DNA of 37,728 nt, taken from Spirochaetales bacterium. Its GTDB lineage: Bacteria > Spirochaetota > Spirochaetia > DSM-2461. Positions 15,592 through 23,974 of the stretch are shown here, piece after piece. The position numbers and the translations under genes were made by a program. Where the stretch lies: NCBI GenBank assembly GCA_002748225.1, contig PDRU01000080.1, forward strand, positions 1 to 37,728. The letters are read 5' to 3'. The notes below the pieces were generated by a model. The model was not told the origin of the DNA. It was given only the letters and a program-made list of their open reading frames with translations, and did no database searches. Position 1 is the stretch's first letter; every line of letters begins with the position of its first letter.

Positions 15592-16848
15592 ATGGCAATG
15601 GCTTTGATGAATGCCGCCCCGGCGGTGTCACAGACAGGCAGAATAAGGGAGAACACCGGCAAGGCTCAGGCAATGCCGGAAAATCCCCCGGGCAAAACTT
15701 TTGCCGAGCTGGTAGAAAAGGCCGGCAGGGCGGAAGAATCCCGGCCTGAAAAAACAGACCCTGGAAAAGCATCTCAAACAGAAAAGACATCTGAAAAACG
15801 CCGTGAGCACGGTGAGCACGGAAAAAACGCTGAAAAGGTTTCGGAAAAAAATTTAAAGAAACCGAACGCTCCAAAAGCCGGAGGCCCGGGCAGCAGACTG
15901 AAACCGGCGCAGCTTCGCGGAAATAAAAAAGACCAGAAAGAGTCTTTGAAAAGCCTTTCGGATAAAAGCCCTCAGAAACAGAGCGGAAAGAAAACGCCGG
16001 CTCTGGATTCGGCTTTTTCCGTGCATGAAGCTGCAGCCCCAAAGGCTGTTCAGACTGCCGCCCCGGTTCATGTCCCGGATCCGGATAAAACAAAACGGAC
16101 CAAAGCTGCCCCCCGCTCCGCGCGGCATAAAGCTGTTGACGCGCCGAATCTGACCAGCCGGGCCGGACGGGTGGAAGTTATTGATAAGCGGGCCGGTACA
16201 ACCGAACAAAAGGCTCAGCCCCTTATTGAGTCTGAAAGCGGAAACAGGCTGACGCTCCGGCGCCGGTCAGGCTCCAAAGAGCCTGTGGACACGCAGAAGA
16301 AACCAAATGTTTTATCGGAAAATAACGGAAATGCCGCCTTTAAGCTGCCTGTTGCGGAAACCGATATTGAACTGACACCCTCAGGTACTAAAAGCTTCCA
16401 GCGTTTTTCCGCGGCGCAGGAGCTGGCAAGAAAGCTGGACGCGCAGGCCGGAAACGATATTGTGCGTCAGGTAAAGGTTGTGCTTAACCGTGCCGATGCC
16501 GGTGAGGTCCGCATCAATCTGCGGCCGGAAAATCTGGGGCGTGTCAGTGTCAGAATACAGCTTCAGGATAATCAGCTCAGTGGACGCATATTTGTGGAAT
16601 CCGCCGCCGCCCGTGAAGCTTTCCGCGCGGCCCTGGACGGGCTGCAGACCCGCCTTGTGGAAAGCGGATTCGGTTCGGCCAGTCTGGAGCTTTCCTGGAA
16701 CGACTCTTCTGCCGGTTTTGCCGGAGGGGAACCGAAACAGCAGAAAGGTTCGGAACTGGCCGCTCAGGCAGCCCCTGAACTCGAAAACAGAATATCCGCG
16801 GTGTTTGTTGATGAAACAGATAACGGCCGGATCAATATGGTGGTATAG
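15592..16848 (+). CDS. fliK: Flagellar hook-length control protein FliK
   Basis: FliK measures hook length and switches export specificity through FlhB. The 418-residue product has a long, low-complexity, Lys/Glu/Pro/Ala-rich N-terminal part (about 15-260) and a conserved Flg_hook C-terminal domain. In that domain VRINLRPENLGRVSVRIQLQ (about 304-323) and the following LSGRIFVESAAAREAFRAAL match the family pattern of LxPxxLGxVxVxI. The low-complexity ruler region has no recognisable domain. It precedes flgD, as in most flagellar operons. Confidence 0.9.
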   Translation: MAMALMNAAPAVSQTGRIRENTGKAQAMPENPPGKTFAELVEKAGRAEESRPEKTDPGKASQTEKTSEKRREHGEHGKNAEKVSEKNLKKPNAPKAGGPGSRLKPAQLRGNKKDQKESLKSLSDKSPQKQSGKKTPALDSAFSVHEAAAPKAVQTAAPVHVPDPDKTKRTKAAPRSARHKAVDAPNLTSRAGRVEVIDKRAGTTEQKAQPLIESESGNRLTLRRRSGSKEPVDTQKKPNVLSENNGNAAFKLPVAETDIELTPSGTKSFQRFSAAQELARKLDAQAGNDIVRQVKVVLNRADAGEVRINLRPENLGRVSVRIQLQDNQLSGRIFVESAAAREAFRAALDGLQTRLVESGFGSASLELSWNDSSAGFAGGEPKQQKGSELAAQAAPELENRISAVFVDETDNGRINMVV

Positions 16849-16856
16849 GAGCCAAT

Positions 16857-17291
16857 ATGGATATTGCAGCAACAATGAAAGGTTCGGAGAAAGCCGCGCT
16901 GGACATGCAGGTGGAAGCTTTTAACAAGGCTCTCAACGGAACAGCCGCACCGCAGAAGAATCTGGATAAAGACGATTTTCTGAAAATTCTTATTACCCAG
17001 CTTCAGTATCAGGATCCCACCAAGCCCATGGAAGACCGGGAGTTTATTGCTCAGATGGCCCAGTTCTCTTCTTTGGAACAGATGACCAACATGAGCCGCC
17101 AGTTCACGGAACTTTCGGCCGCCTTAAAAGGCTCGCAGGCCATGAACCTGATTGGCCGGACAGTTGAAGTGGTGCAGGGCGATTCGGTTGTAGAGGGAGT
17201 GGTAGAGGCCGTCAGCGGCGGAACCTACCCCCAGATCCTGGTTAACGGTGTCTATTACGACTATGAAGATATTTCGAAAGTAACCCAGTAG
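16857..17291 (+). CDS. flgD: Flagellar hook-capping protein FlgD
   Basis: Scaffold that caps the growing hook and is absent from the finished structure. The 144-residue product has the FlgD N-terminal signature (DKDDFLKILITQLQYQDPTK, then PMEDREFIAQMAQFSSLEQM, about 38-77). It ends after the first beta segment (LIGRTVEVVQGDSVVEGVVE), so it is a short FlgD without the full Ig-like insert seen in enterics. Similar short forms occur in spirochaetes and Bacillus. It lies eight bases after fliK. Confidence 0.93.
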   Translation: MDIAATMKGSEKAALDMQVEAFNKALNGTAAPQKNLDKDDFLKILITQLQYQDPTKPMEDREFIAQMAQFSSLEQMTNMSRQFTELSAALKGSQAMNLIGRTVEVVQGDSVVEGVVEAVSGGTYPQILVNGVYYDYEDISKVTQ

Positions 17292-17305
17292 GAGGAGATA
17301 AGGTT

Positions 17306-18718
17306 ATGATGCGATCCCTTTATTCCGGAGTTTCCGGACTGCAGAATCATCAAATTCGTATGGATGTTATTGGTAATAACATATCCAACGTCAACACCAT
17401 AGGTTTTAAAAAAGGCCGGGTGAACTTTCAGGATCTTATCTCCCAGAACATGGGCGGCGCCGCGCGGCCTACGGAGGAAGTGGGCGGTGTGAACCCCAAA
17501 CAGGTTGGTCTGGGAATGATGGTGTCTGCCATAGATACCATTCACACGCAGGGCTCGCTGCAGTCAACCGGTGTTGTATCGGATATTGCCGTGCAGGGCA
17601 ACGGTTTTTATGTACTGCGTTACGGAGATAAAGAGCTTTATACCCGCGCCGGCGCCTTTGGTCTGGATGCCGACGGTTATCTGGTGAACCCGGCCAACGG
17701 TATGCGCCTGCAGGGCTGGCTGCCTGAAAAGTTTGAAGACGGAACCCTCGGCCCCATTAAAACAGCCGCGGATGTAACCGACCTTATTATTCCCGTGGGC
17801 GATAAAGACCCCGCGCGGGCCACAACTCTGGTGGAGCTGGCCTGTAACCTGGATAAGCGCACACCTGAAATTCCCCCGGGAGCTTCCCCGGCCCAGAGAA
17901 GCGAGGGCACCTGGAGTCTGGACAAGAAAATTTACGACTCCTTCGGAAATGTGCACATTATGCGGATGAACTTTACCCGCACTCCGGGTGTTAACAATTC
18001 CTGGGATGTTGTTGTACAGGTCGATCCCCTCCGTCCGGCCGACGCTGATGTGCCCTCCAACGTTACACTGGGCTTCGACCCCCTCACAGCTGCCGGAAAC
18101 GGCAACAACGAAGGTGAATTTACCATTACCTTCGATAACGTCGGTTCGGTAGCCACAGTTACTGACGCGCAGGGCAACCTGGCCAATGCCGGCCGTATCC
18201 AGATACCTGTTACTTTTGATGTGGAAAACGATGCCACCGGTCAGACCCTTACTCAGAACTTCCTGCTGGACATCGGTGAAGTGGGAAGCTACACCAATTC
18301 CACTACTCAGTTTGCCGAAACCTCCAGTACCAAGGCTTTCCGTCAGGACGGCTACACCATGGGGTATCTGGAAACCTACAAGATCGATCAGAGGGGAATT
18401 ATTACCGGAGTTTTTTCCAACGGAACAGAACGCGATCTGGGCCAGATAGCCCTGGCGCGGTTTACAAACCCCGGCGGTCTGGAAAAAGTTGGTGAAACCG
18501 CTTTTACCCGTTCCACCAACTCCGGCGACGCCCGGATAGGACCGTCAGGAGTGGCCGGTCTTGGAAAAATTATTTCCGGTACGCTGGAAATGAGCAACGT
18601 GGATCTGGCCGAACAGTTTACGGACATGATTGTTACTCAGAGAGGTTTTCAGTCCAACAGCAAAACCATTCAGACATCTGATCAGATGCTGCAGGAACTG
18701 CTTACCCTGAAACGGTAA
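17306..18718 (+). CDS. flgE: Flagellar hook protein FlgE
   Basis: Structural subunit of the hook. The 470-residue product starts MMRSLYSGVSGLQNHQIRMD with VIGNNISNVNTIGFKKGR, the rod/hook N-terminal signature, and ends with the matching C-terminal helix (NVDLAEQFTDMIVTQRGFQS, then MLQELLTLKR). The central domain contains Lys167 and Cys180, 13 residues apart, the same spacing as Lys165 and Cys178, which form the lysinoalanine crosslink in Treponema denticola FlgE. The start is a double ATG behind GGAGGAG; either could be used. Confidence 0.96.
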   Translation: MMRSLYSGVSGLQNHQIRMDVIGNNISNVNTIGFKKGRVNFQDLISQNMGGAARPTEEVGGVNPKQVGLGMMVSAIDTIHTQGSLQSTGVVSDIAVQGNGFYVLRYGDKELYTRAGAFGLDADGYLVNPANGMRLQGWLPEKFEDGTLGPIKTAADVTDLIIPVGDKDPARATTLVELACNLDKRTPEIPPGASPAQRSEGTWSLDKKIYDSFGNVHIMRMNFTRTPGVNNSWDVVVQVDPLRPADADVPSNVTLGFDPLTAAGNGNNEGEFTITFDNVGSVATVTDAQGNLANAGRIQIPVTFDVENDATGQTLTQNFLLDIGEVGSYTNSTTQFAETSSTKAFRQDGYTMGYLETYKIDQRGIITGVFSNGTERDLGQIALARFTNPGGLEKVGETAFTRSTNSGDARIGPSGVAGLGKIISGTLEMSNVDLAEQFTDMIVTQRGFQSNSKTIQTSDQMLQELLTLKR

Positions 18719-18733
18719 TATTAGGATAATGGA

Positions 18734-18943
18734 ATGATAAAAGTCAGTTTACCGGGAAAAGCCGATCGCCATGTTTTACTGAATCCGCATCTTATTGAAT
18801 ATGTTGAAAGTGCCGGAGAGGGCCGGACAGCGCTGCTGCTGACCACCGGAAAAAAGTTTGTGGTGACCGAAACTCCCGATGAACTGCGTTCCCTGATTAT
18901 AGCGTACCGCCGGGAAATCGGCTGGAACGGCCAGGAGGAGTAA
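18734..18943 (+). CDS. flbD: Small flagellar protein FlbD
   Basis: A 69-residue protein of the FlbD (SwrD) family. It follows flgE and precedes the stator genes, the same position as in Borrelia, Treponema and Bacillus. Visible family features are an opening IKV segment, NPHLIEYVES near 20-30, a central strand pair (ALLLTTGKKFVVTE) and the closing helix DELRSLIIAYRREIG. In Bacillus, SwrD raises motor power by acting with the stator. The direct link to motA here fits such a role, which is inferred. Confidence 0.87.
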   Translation: MIKVSLPGKADRHVLLNPHLIEYVESAGEGRTALLLTTGKKFVVTETPDELRSLIIAYRREIGWNGQEE

Positions 18944-18947
18944 ACCT

Positions 18948-19727
18948 GTGGATATTGCAACAATCGGCGGAATGCTGGCCGGTTTCTTACTGATTATTAC
19001 CGCATTCTTTATTCCCAATGACGGAATAGGGGGCATTGTCGACCCCACCTCCTTTATTGTGGTTATTTTTGGTTCTTTTGCCGCCGTTATGGCGGCCAGT
19101 CCCCTTTCCCGGGCCCTGGGCTTTATGAAATATATGCGCATAGCGTTCCGCGTTCCTGTTTTTCAGAACAAAATGGAACTTATAAATCAGCTGGTGCAGT
19201 TCTCCGACAGTGCCCGTAAGGAAGGGCTGCTGTCTCTGGACGATTCCCTGGGAGAAGTGGAAGACGACTTTTTGCGGGGCGGACTGCGCCTTGTTGTCGA
19301 CGGAACCGATCCCGATGTTATTAAGCGCATTCTGTACACGAACCTGGATCAGGTGGAAAGCCGTCACAGTGACGGAATTGACTTCTTTGAACGATGGGCC
19401 AAGCTGGCTCCGGCTTTCGGAATGATCGGTACCCTTTTGGGACTTATCGGTATGATGGCGCATCTGGAGGATACTTCCAGTGTCGGTCCCAACATGGCCG
19501 TTGCTCTTGTTACCACTCTTTACGGTTCCATTTTTGCCAACCTGGTGTTATCTCCCATACAGTTTAAACTGGAAGACCGCCATAAAGAGGAAATGCAGAT
19601 AAAGGAAATAATGGTACAGGGTATCCTGTCCATTCAAAGCGGTGACAATCCGAGAATTCTGGAAGATAAGCTTCTTACCTTCCTGCCCCCGGATGAACGT
19701 CCCTCGCAAAGTGCTGCCGGAGATTAA
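18948..19727 (+). CDS. motA: Flagellar stator protein MotA
   Basis: Ion-channel subunit of the stator. The 259-residue product has four membrane segments (about 5-22, 30-50, 148-168 and 180-200) and a cytoplasmic loop between the second and third that carries charged torque residues. The third segment begins near APAFGMIGTLLGLIGMM, the most conserved part of MotA. The start is GTG at 18948, five bases after the flbD stop, with the site GGAGGAG inside flbD. motB follows after three bases. Confidence 0.96.
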   Translation: MDIATIGGMLAGFLLIITAFFIPNDGIGGIVDPTSFIVVIFGSFAAVMAASPLSRALGFMKYMRIAFRVPVFQNKMELINQLVQFSDSARKEGLLSLDDSLGEVEDDFLRGGLRLVVDGTDPDVIKRILYTNLDQVESRHSDGIDFFERWAKLAPAFGMIGTLLGLIGMMAHLEDTSSVGPNMAVALVTTLYGSIFANLVLSPIQFKLEDRHKEEMQIKEIMVQGILSIQSGDNPRILEDKLLTFLPPDERPSQSAAGD

Positions 19728-19730
19728 TGA

Positions 19731-20471
19731 ATGGACGAAGAAGGACGAAAGAAAAAAGAAAAAGGCGGCGGCGGTGCTGACGACTGGCTGACAACCTACG
19801 CCGACATGGTAACTCTGCTGCTTACCTTCTTTGTTCTGCTCATGAATCCCAGCAACCCTGTCGACAGCCAGCGCATTGAGCTTATAATGCAGGCTTTTCA
19901 GGGACTTGGTCCTCTGAGGGGCGGCAATACACTTTCCGAAGGGCTGCTGCCGGAACTGGGACACGATGTTTCAGCCATGCCTTCTGTTGCCCGCGGAAGC
20001 CGCATGAATATGGCCCGGAAAAAAGCGGTCAGTGAGTTTCAGCCTGAAATCCGCAGCCGTTTTGTTAAAATTAAGGAAGATGAACGCGGACTGGTTATCA
20101 GTCTGGCCGGAGATATTCTTTTCAAGCGGGCCAGCGCGGAAGTTGATCTGGAAAGGGCACGGAATTCCCTGGCTAAAATGGCCAATTTTCTGGGTTCACC
20201 GGAAATTGCCGGACGTAAAATCAGAATAGAAGGGCACACCGATTCCTCGCCGACAGATCCTGAAGGTCCATGGCCCACGAACTGGGAACTCTCTTCGGCC
20301 CGGGCGGCCGCCGTTCTGCACTATCTTGTGGATTACGGTGCTGACGAGTCTAATTTCCAGATTGCCGGATTTGCCGACACAATCCGGCTGGCCGTTCCGG
20401 AACTGACAGAAGAGGACAGGGCGGAGAACCGGAGAGTGGATATTGTTATACTCAAGGAGGCCCATTTATGA
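19731..20471 (+). CDS. motB: Flagellar stator protein MotB
   Basis: Peptidoglycan-anchored partner of MotA. The 246 residues have a basic start with a GGGG stretch, one membrane segment with the ion-binding Asp25 (TYADMVTLLLTFFVLL, 22-37) and an OmpA-like peptidoglycan-binding domain from about 115 (IRIEGHTDSSPT at about 164-175, later NRRVDIVI). I cannot decide between proton and sodium coupling from the sequence. The ATG is in the stretch ATTAATGAATGG. Confidence 0.95.
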   Translation: MDEEGRKKKEKGGGGADDWLTTYADMVTLLLTFFVLLMNPSNPVDSQRIELIMQAFQGLGPLRGGNTLSEGLLPELGHDVSAMPSVARGSRMNMARKKAVSEFQPEIRSRFVKIKEDERGLVISLAGDILFKRASAEVDLERARNSLAKMANFLGSPEIAGRKIRIEGHTDSSPTDPEGPWPTNWELSSARAAAVLHYLVDYGADESNFQIAGFADTIRLAVPELTEEDRAENRRVDIVILKEAHL

Positions 20472-20486
20472 TGTTTTTGAAGGGGG

Positions 20487-20531
20487 CTGGTGTCCTTAAA
20501 TGTTTTATGGTAATATTTTTAAGACATCCAG
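20487..20531 (+). promoter_or_regulatory. Imperfect hairpin between motB and fliL
   Basis: CTGGTGTCCTTAAA at 20487-20500 can pair with TTTAAGACATCCAG at 20518-20531, giving thirteen pairs with two single-base bulges and an AT-rich loop of 17 bases. The arm ends where the fliL ribosome-binding site GGGAGGG begins. No T run follows, so it is more likely an mRNA stability or translation element than a terminator. Confidence 0.4.
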
Positions 20532-20546
20532 GGAGGGTGATGTCCT

Positions 20547-21113
20547 ATGTCCGATGAAGATCTTGATATTGCCAACGCAATAGATGCGGATGCGGCTGCA
20601 AATTTAGAGGAGCCCAAAAAACGTAAACTGTTCTCTGACCGTCTTGCGCGTATCCTTATGTTTGTTGCCATAGGAATATTCGCGCTTCTTATCAGTGTTA
20701 CTGTCAGTTATTTTACCTACAGGTTTATGGACAGGGGTAACCGTTCACGTCAGTTCCCCATGCTCTCCAAGGAATATCAGACAGAAGTGCCGGAGTACGC
20801 GGTTTGGAATTTTCTGGCTGATGAAGGTTACGATCTTCGCACCCAGACAGCCGACCCTGAACCCTACACTGTTTCTGCCAGAATTAAACTGGGATACAAC
20901 CCGGAGCTGTACAAGGATCTCTCCGGAGAACTGACTAACAAAAACGATGCCATTATCGACGCGATACGTTCGTATTTCAGCCGGAGAAACCGCTCCCAGC
21001 TGGATGATGAACGGGCGGTCAAAGCGGAGCTGCAGAGCAGAATCAACAGTCTGCTTTCCAAGGGGGAAGTGGAACAGGTATGGTTCCTTCAGTATCAGAT
21101 TATCGGTCTTTAA
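20547..21113 (+). CDS. fliL: Flagellar basal body-associated protein FliL
   Basis: FliL surrounds or supports the stator and stabilises it. The 188-residue product has a cytoplasmic start of about 34 residues, a membrane segment at about 34-56 (ARILMFVAIGIFALLISVTV) and a periplasmic stomatin-like domain with the usual alternating strands (YTVSARIKLGYN near 111-122) and a helix (DAIIDAIRSYFSRR). GGGAGGG lies nine bases before ATG 20547. Its place between motB and fliM is standard for spirochaetes. Confidence 0.9.
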   Translation: MSDEDLDIANAIDADAAANLEEPKKRKLFSDRLARILMFVAIGIFALLISVTVSYFTYRFMDRGNRSRQFPMLSKEYQTEVPEYAVWNFLADEGYDLRTQTADPEPYTVSARIKLGYNPELYKDLSGELTNKNDAIIDAIRSYFSRRNRSQLDDERAVKAELQSRINSLLSKGEVEQVWFLQYQIIGL

Positions 21114-21126
21114 CAGGGAGTAAAAC

Positions 21127-22155
21127 GTGACGGAAGTCCTCTCGCAGGATGAAATTGATCAGCTTCTTACAGCCATCAGTTCCGGCGATACCGAAACAGA
21201 AGATACAAGGCAGGTTGCGGAGCGGAAGAATATCCGTATATGGGACTTCCGCCGTCCGGACAAGTTTTCCAAGGAACAGATCCGAACTGTATCCTTTATG
21301 CATGAAACCTTTGCCCGTTTAACTACTACCAGCCTGGCTACTCAGCTGCGCTCCCTTGTTCATGTGCATGTGGCCTCTGTAGACCAGCTGACATACGAGG
21401 AATTCCTCCGCTCCATTCCGTCGCCTACCGCCCTGGCTGTTATTAACATGGATCCGCTGACCGGTTCCGCCATGCTGGAAATTGATCCGGCTATTACATT
21501 TACCATTATTGACCGTCTCTTCGGCGGTCCGGGTGAAGGTTCCAAGATAAACCGGGAACTGTCCGAAATTGAGCGGGCGGTAATGGAATCCATTATTGTC
21601 CGCATACTCGGCAACATGCGGGAGGCCTGGAGCCAGGTTATTGATCTGCGTCCGCGGCTGGGACAGATAGAAACCAATCCCCAGTTTGTTCAGATAGTGC
21701 CGCCTACTGAAATGGTGGTGCTTGTTACCCTGGAAACCAAAGTGGAAGAAGTTGAGGGAATGATGAACTTCTGCATTCCCTATCTCACTATAGAACCCAT
21801 TATTTCAAAACTTTCGGCGCAGTACTGGTACTCTTCGGTGCGGCGCGGAACAACAACAGAAAACCTGAACGTTCTCAGGGAAAGGCTGGCTGCCATTAAA
21901 GTACCGCTGGTAGCTGAAGTTGGCAGTATTACCCTGGCCATGAAAGACGTTATGTCTCTTCAGCCGGGCAATGTTATCCGGCTGTCCAACACCCGCGTTG
22001 GCGACCCCATGGTTCTGAAACTGGGAAACCGTCCCAAATTTGAGTGCCGGCCGGGTGTTGTGGGGCAGAAACTTTCCGTGCAGGTTACGCGCAAAATTGA
22101 GGATATTGAGGAAGATGAGTTTGAAGAACTTGCTTCCGGAGGAGACGAAGAATGA
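21127..22155 (+). CDS. fliM: Flagellar motor switch protein FliM
   Basis: Middle subunit of the C ring and receptor for CheY-P. The 342-residue product has the CheY-binding peptide LSQDEIDQLL at 5-14, the CheC-like middle domain containing TTSLATQLRSLVHVHVASVD (about 62-81) and GSAMLEIDPAITFTIIDRLFGG (in two parts), and a C-terminal SpoA domain (LRERLAAIKVPLVAEVG onward). The start is GTG 21127 with GGGAG upstream. The last four bases overlap fliY. All expected parts are present. Confidence 0.96.
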   Translation: MTEVLSQDEIDQLLTAISSGDTETEDTRQVAERKNIRIWDFRRPDKFSKEQIRTVSFMHETFARLTTTSLATQLRSLVHVHVASVDQLTYEEFLRSIPSPTALAVINMDPLTGSAMLEIDPAITFTIIDRLFGGPGEGSKINRELSEIERAVMESIIVRILGNMREAWSQVIDLRPRLGQIETNPQFVQIVPPTEMVVLVTLETKVEEVEGMMNFCIPYLTIEPIISKLSAQYWYSSVRRGTTTENLNVLRERLAAIKVPLVAEVGSITLAMKDVMSLQPGNVIRLSNTRVGDPMVLKLGNRPKFECRPGVVGQKLSVQVTRKIEDIEEDEFEELASGGDEE

Positions 22156-23279
22156 GTGACGGCTCTCTTTCCCAGGATGAAATTGATGCATTGCTGATGG
22201 GTGACGCCCCTTCGGAAACACCTGCCGCGGCTCCTGCTGCCGGCGGCCCCGGTCTGCTCAGTGAATCTGAAAAAAATGCCGTGCTGGGTTTGTTCGGTGA
22301 AGTTACCGGCTCTCAGAGTGCTACCCTGTCCGGTATAATGGTAAAAAGCGTTACGGTAGGCGCTCCCCGCCTGGAAACCCCGGACCGTGAAGCCTTTCTT
22401 GCCCAGCTCCCGGATGAAGTTGTTGAAATTAAAATTGACTACAGCAGCGGACTGGCCGGAAGCCATCTCTACGTTCTGACCGGAACAGACGCGCTGAAAA
22501 TAGCCGCGCCCATGATAGGCCAGAACGATCTGGAACTGGACGGCACGGCAATCAGTGCTGTCAGCGAGGCCATGAGCCAAATTACCGGAGCGTCTGTTTC
22601 TACTGTCGGGGATAAAATTAAAGAAACAATTCTTACCGATTCCCCTGAAGGACAGAGTGTTCCAAAGGCCATGCTCGGCCTGCCTTCCGACCCCTTTGCG
22701 TGTATTGGCTACGATCTTCAGATTGAAGGTCAGGGCAGCCTGAAACTTTATGAAATTTTTGATTTGGAGATGATCCGGGAACTGGCCGGAAAACTGGGTG
22801 TAACACCTTCTGCAGTTCAATCTCCCCCCGCAGGCGATCCCATGGCCTCCATGATGGGCGGAGCGCCCGCGGCTGCCATGGGCGGCGGTATGCCGGGTGT
22901 TATGGGCGGCGGTATGGCTGCTCAGCCTGGAATGATGGGCGGTACTTTCGGCAGTCAGGGGCCCCTGAACGTTCAGGGTGTTCAGCTGCCTGAGCTCAAT
23001 CCCACCATGAGTGCCGGTGAACAGAGAAACATCGGGCTTTTAATGGACGTTTCCATGGAGCTGACCGTTGAGCTTGGACGCACCAAATGGAAAATTAAAG
23101 ACATACTGGGTATGGGAGAAGGCACCATTATTGAGCTTGATAAACTGGCCGGTGAACCGGTGGATATACTGGTCAACAACAATCTTATTGCCCGCGGTGA
23201 AGTTGTGGTTATCGACGAAAACTTCGGCGTCCGTGTTACGGAAATTGTATCAACCATGGACAGGATGACAGACCGATGA
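22152..23279 (+). CDS. fliY: Flagellar motor switch protein FliY/FliN
   Basis: C-ring protein with a FliN-type end. The 375 residues comprise a CheY-binding-like peptide LSQDEIDALL at 6-15, a CheC-like domain at about 35-225, a low-complexity Gly/Met/Ala linker at about 228-275 and a C-terminal SpoA domain (MDVSMELTVELGRTKWKIKD onward). In Bacillus FliY the CheC part removes phosphate from CheY-P using two ExxN motifs. Here the first reads G46 and G49 in place of Glu and Asn, and the second keeps Glu139 but has Ser142 for Asn. It is therefore probably structural and not a phosphatase. Confidence 0.94.
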   Translation: MSDGSLSQDEIDALLMGDAPSETPAAAPAAGGPGLLSESEKNAVLGLFGEVTGSQSATLSGIMVKSVTVGAPRLETPDREAFLAQLPDEVVEIKIDYSSGLAGSHLYVLTGTDALKIAAPMIGQNDLELDGTAISAVSEAMSQITGASVSTVGDKIKETILTDSPEGQSVPKAMLGLPSDPFACIGYDLQIEGQGSLKLYEIFDLEMIRELAGKLGVTPSAVQSPPAGDPMASMMGGAPAAAMGGGMPGVMGGGMAAQPGMMGGTFGSQGPLNVQGVQLPELNPTMSAGEQRNIGLLMDVSMELTVELGRTKWKIKDILGMGEGTIIELDKLAGEPVDILVNNNLIARGEVVVIDENFGVRVTEIVSTMDRMTDR

Positions 23280-23295
23280 TGTAAAACAGCTGCGG

Positions 23296-23320
23296 TATAA
23301 ACCGGGGGAAGCGGTTTATA
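23296..23320 (+). promoter_or_regulatory. Hairpin between fliY and fliO
   Basis: TATAAACCG at 23296-23304 and CGGTTTATA at 23312-23320 are exact reverse complements around a seven-base loop (GGGGAAG). The hairpin sits 13 bases before the fliO ribosome-binding site. With no T run it is unlikely to be a terminator; processing or translation control is possible. Confidence 0.5.
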
Positions 23321-23344
23321 TCCGGTCCAAATGGGAGGGGACAT

Positions 23345-23974
23345 CTGAAACGAACGGCTTTTATATCCGTTTTTCTTATGCTCACGTTAAGCGTTTTGAG
23401 CGCTGCGGGCGGGGAAACGGCGCAGCAGACACGTCCTGCTGAAACCGAACTCTTAATAGGTGAACCAAATTCGGAGAACGCCGCCGGTTCCGCCCGGGGC
23501 GAGCCGCCTGCGCAGAATCTTCCGGGTGTTGGTTTTGGTGATTTTCTGCGCATGATTCTGGTTCTGGGATTCGTTATAGCCCTTATTTACGGGTTTGTGT
23601 GGCTGCTGCGCCGTTTTTCCGGTCAGAAAGGTGAAATGGAAGATGTTATTAACCTTGTTTCTACCCGTCCGCTGAAAGGCGATGCCGCGCTGCATCTGGT
23701 TGAGCTCGGCAGCAAAATGTTTCTGGTGGGCAGCAGCAGTACGGGTGTGAATCTTCTTTCTGAAATTACCGATGAAGACACCATTAATCAAATTAAACTC
23801 TCACTTTCCCAGGCCGCGGTTCCTGCTGCTGGGGGCTTTGGACGCATGCTCCGTGAACGCTTCGGCAAAACAGTAAATACTGCTCCGTCTCCTTCAGCCG
23901 CCGCGGAAGAAGAGCAGGAAGATAATCTTTCCGGGTTTCTCAGATCCCAAAGGGAGCGGCTGACACGCTTATGA
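23345..23974 (+). CDS. fliO: Flagellar export protein FliO (FliZ), probable CTG start
   Basis: FliO helps assemble the FliP ring of the export gate. The first ATG in frame is 23378, inside a hydrophobic stretch and without a ribosome-binding site. Starting instead at CTG 23345 gives KRTAFISVFLMLTLSVLSAA, a complete signal peptide, with GGGAGGGG five bases upstream. No ATG, GTG or TTG exists in this frame between the stop at 23282 and 23378. The 209-residue product then has one membrane segment (MILVLGFVIALIYGFVWLLR) and a FliO domain (VINLVSTRPLKGDAALHLVE). It overlaps fliP by four bases. From 23378 it would be 198 residues. Confidence 0.82.
   Translation: MKRTAFISVFLMLTLSVLSAAGGETAQQTRPAETELLIGEPNSENAAGSARGEPPAQNLPGVGFGDFLRMILVLGFVIALIYGFVWLLRRFSGQKGEMEDVINLVSTRPLKGDAALHLVELGSKMFLVGSSSTGVNLLSEITDEDTINQIKLSLSQAAVPAAGGFGRMLRERFGKTVNTAPSPSAAAEEEQEDNLSGFLRSQRERLTRL

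Noticed and set aside
20468..20557. A small frame of 29 codons beginning ATGATG at the motB stop
   Set aside because: It has no recognisable content and ends inside fliL. The hairpin explains the sequence better.
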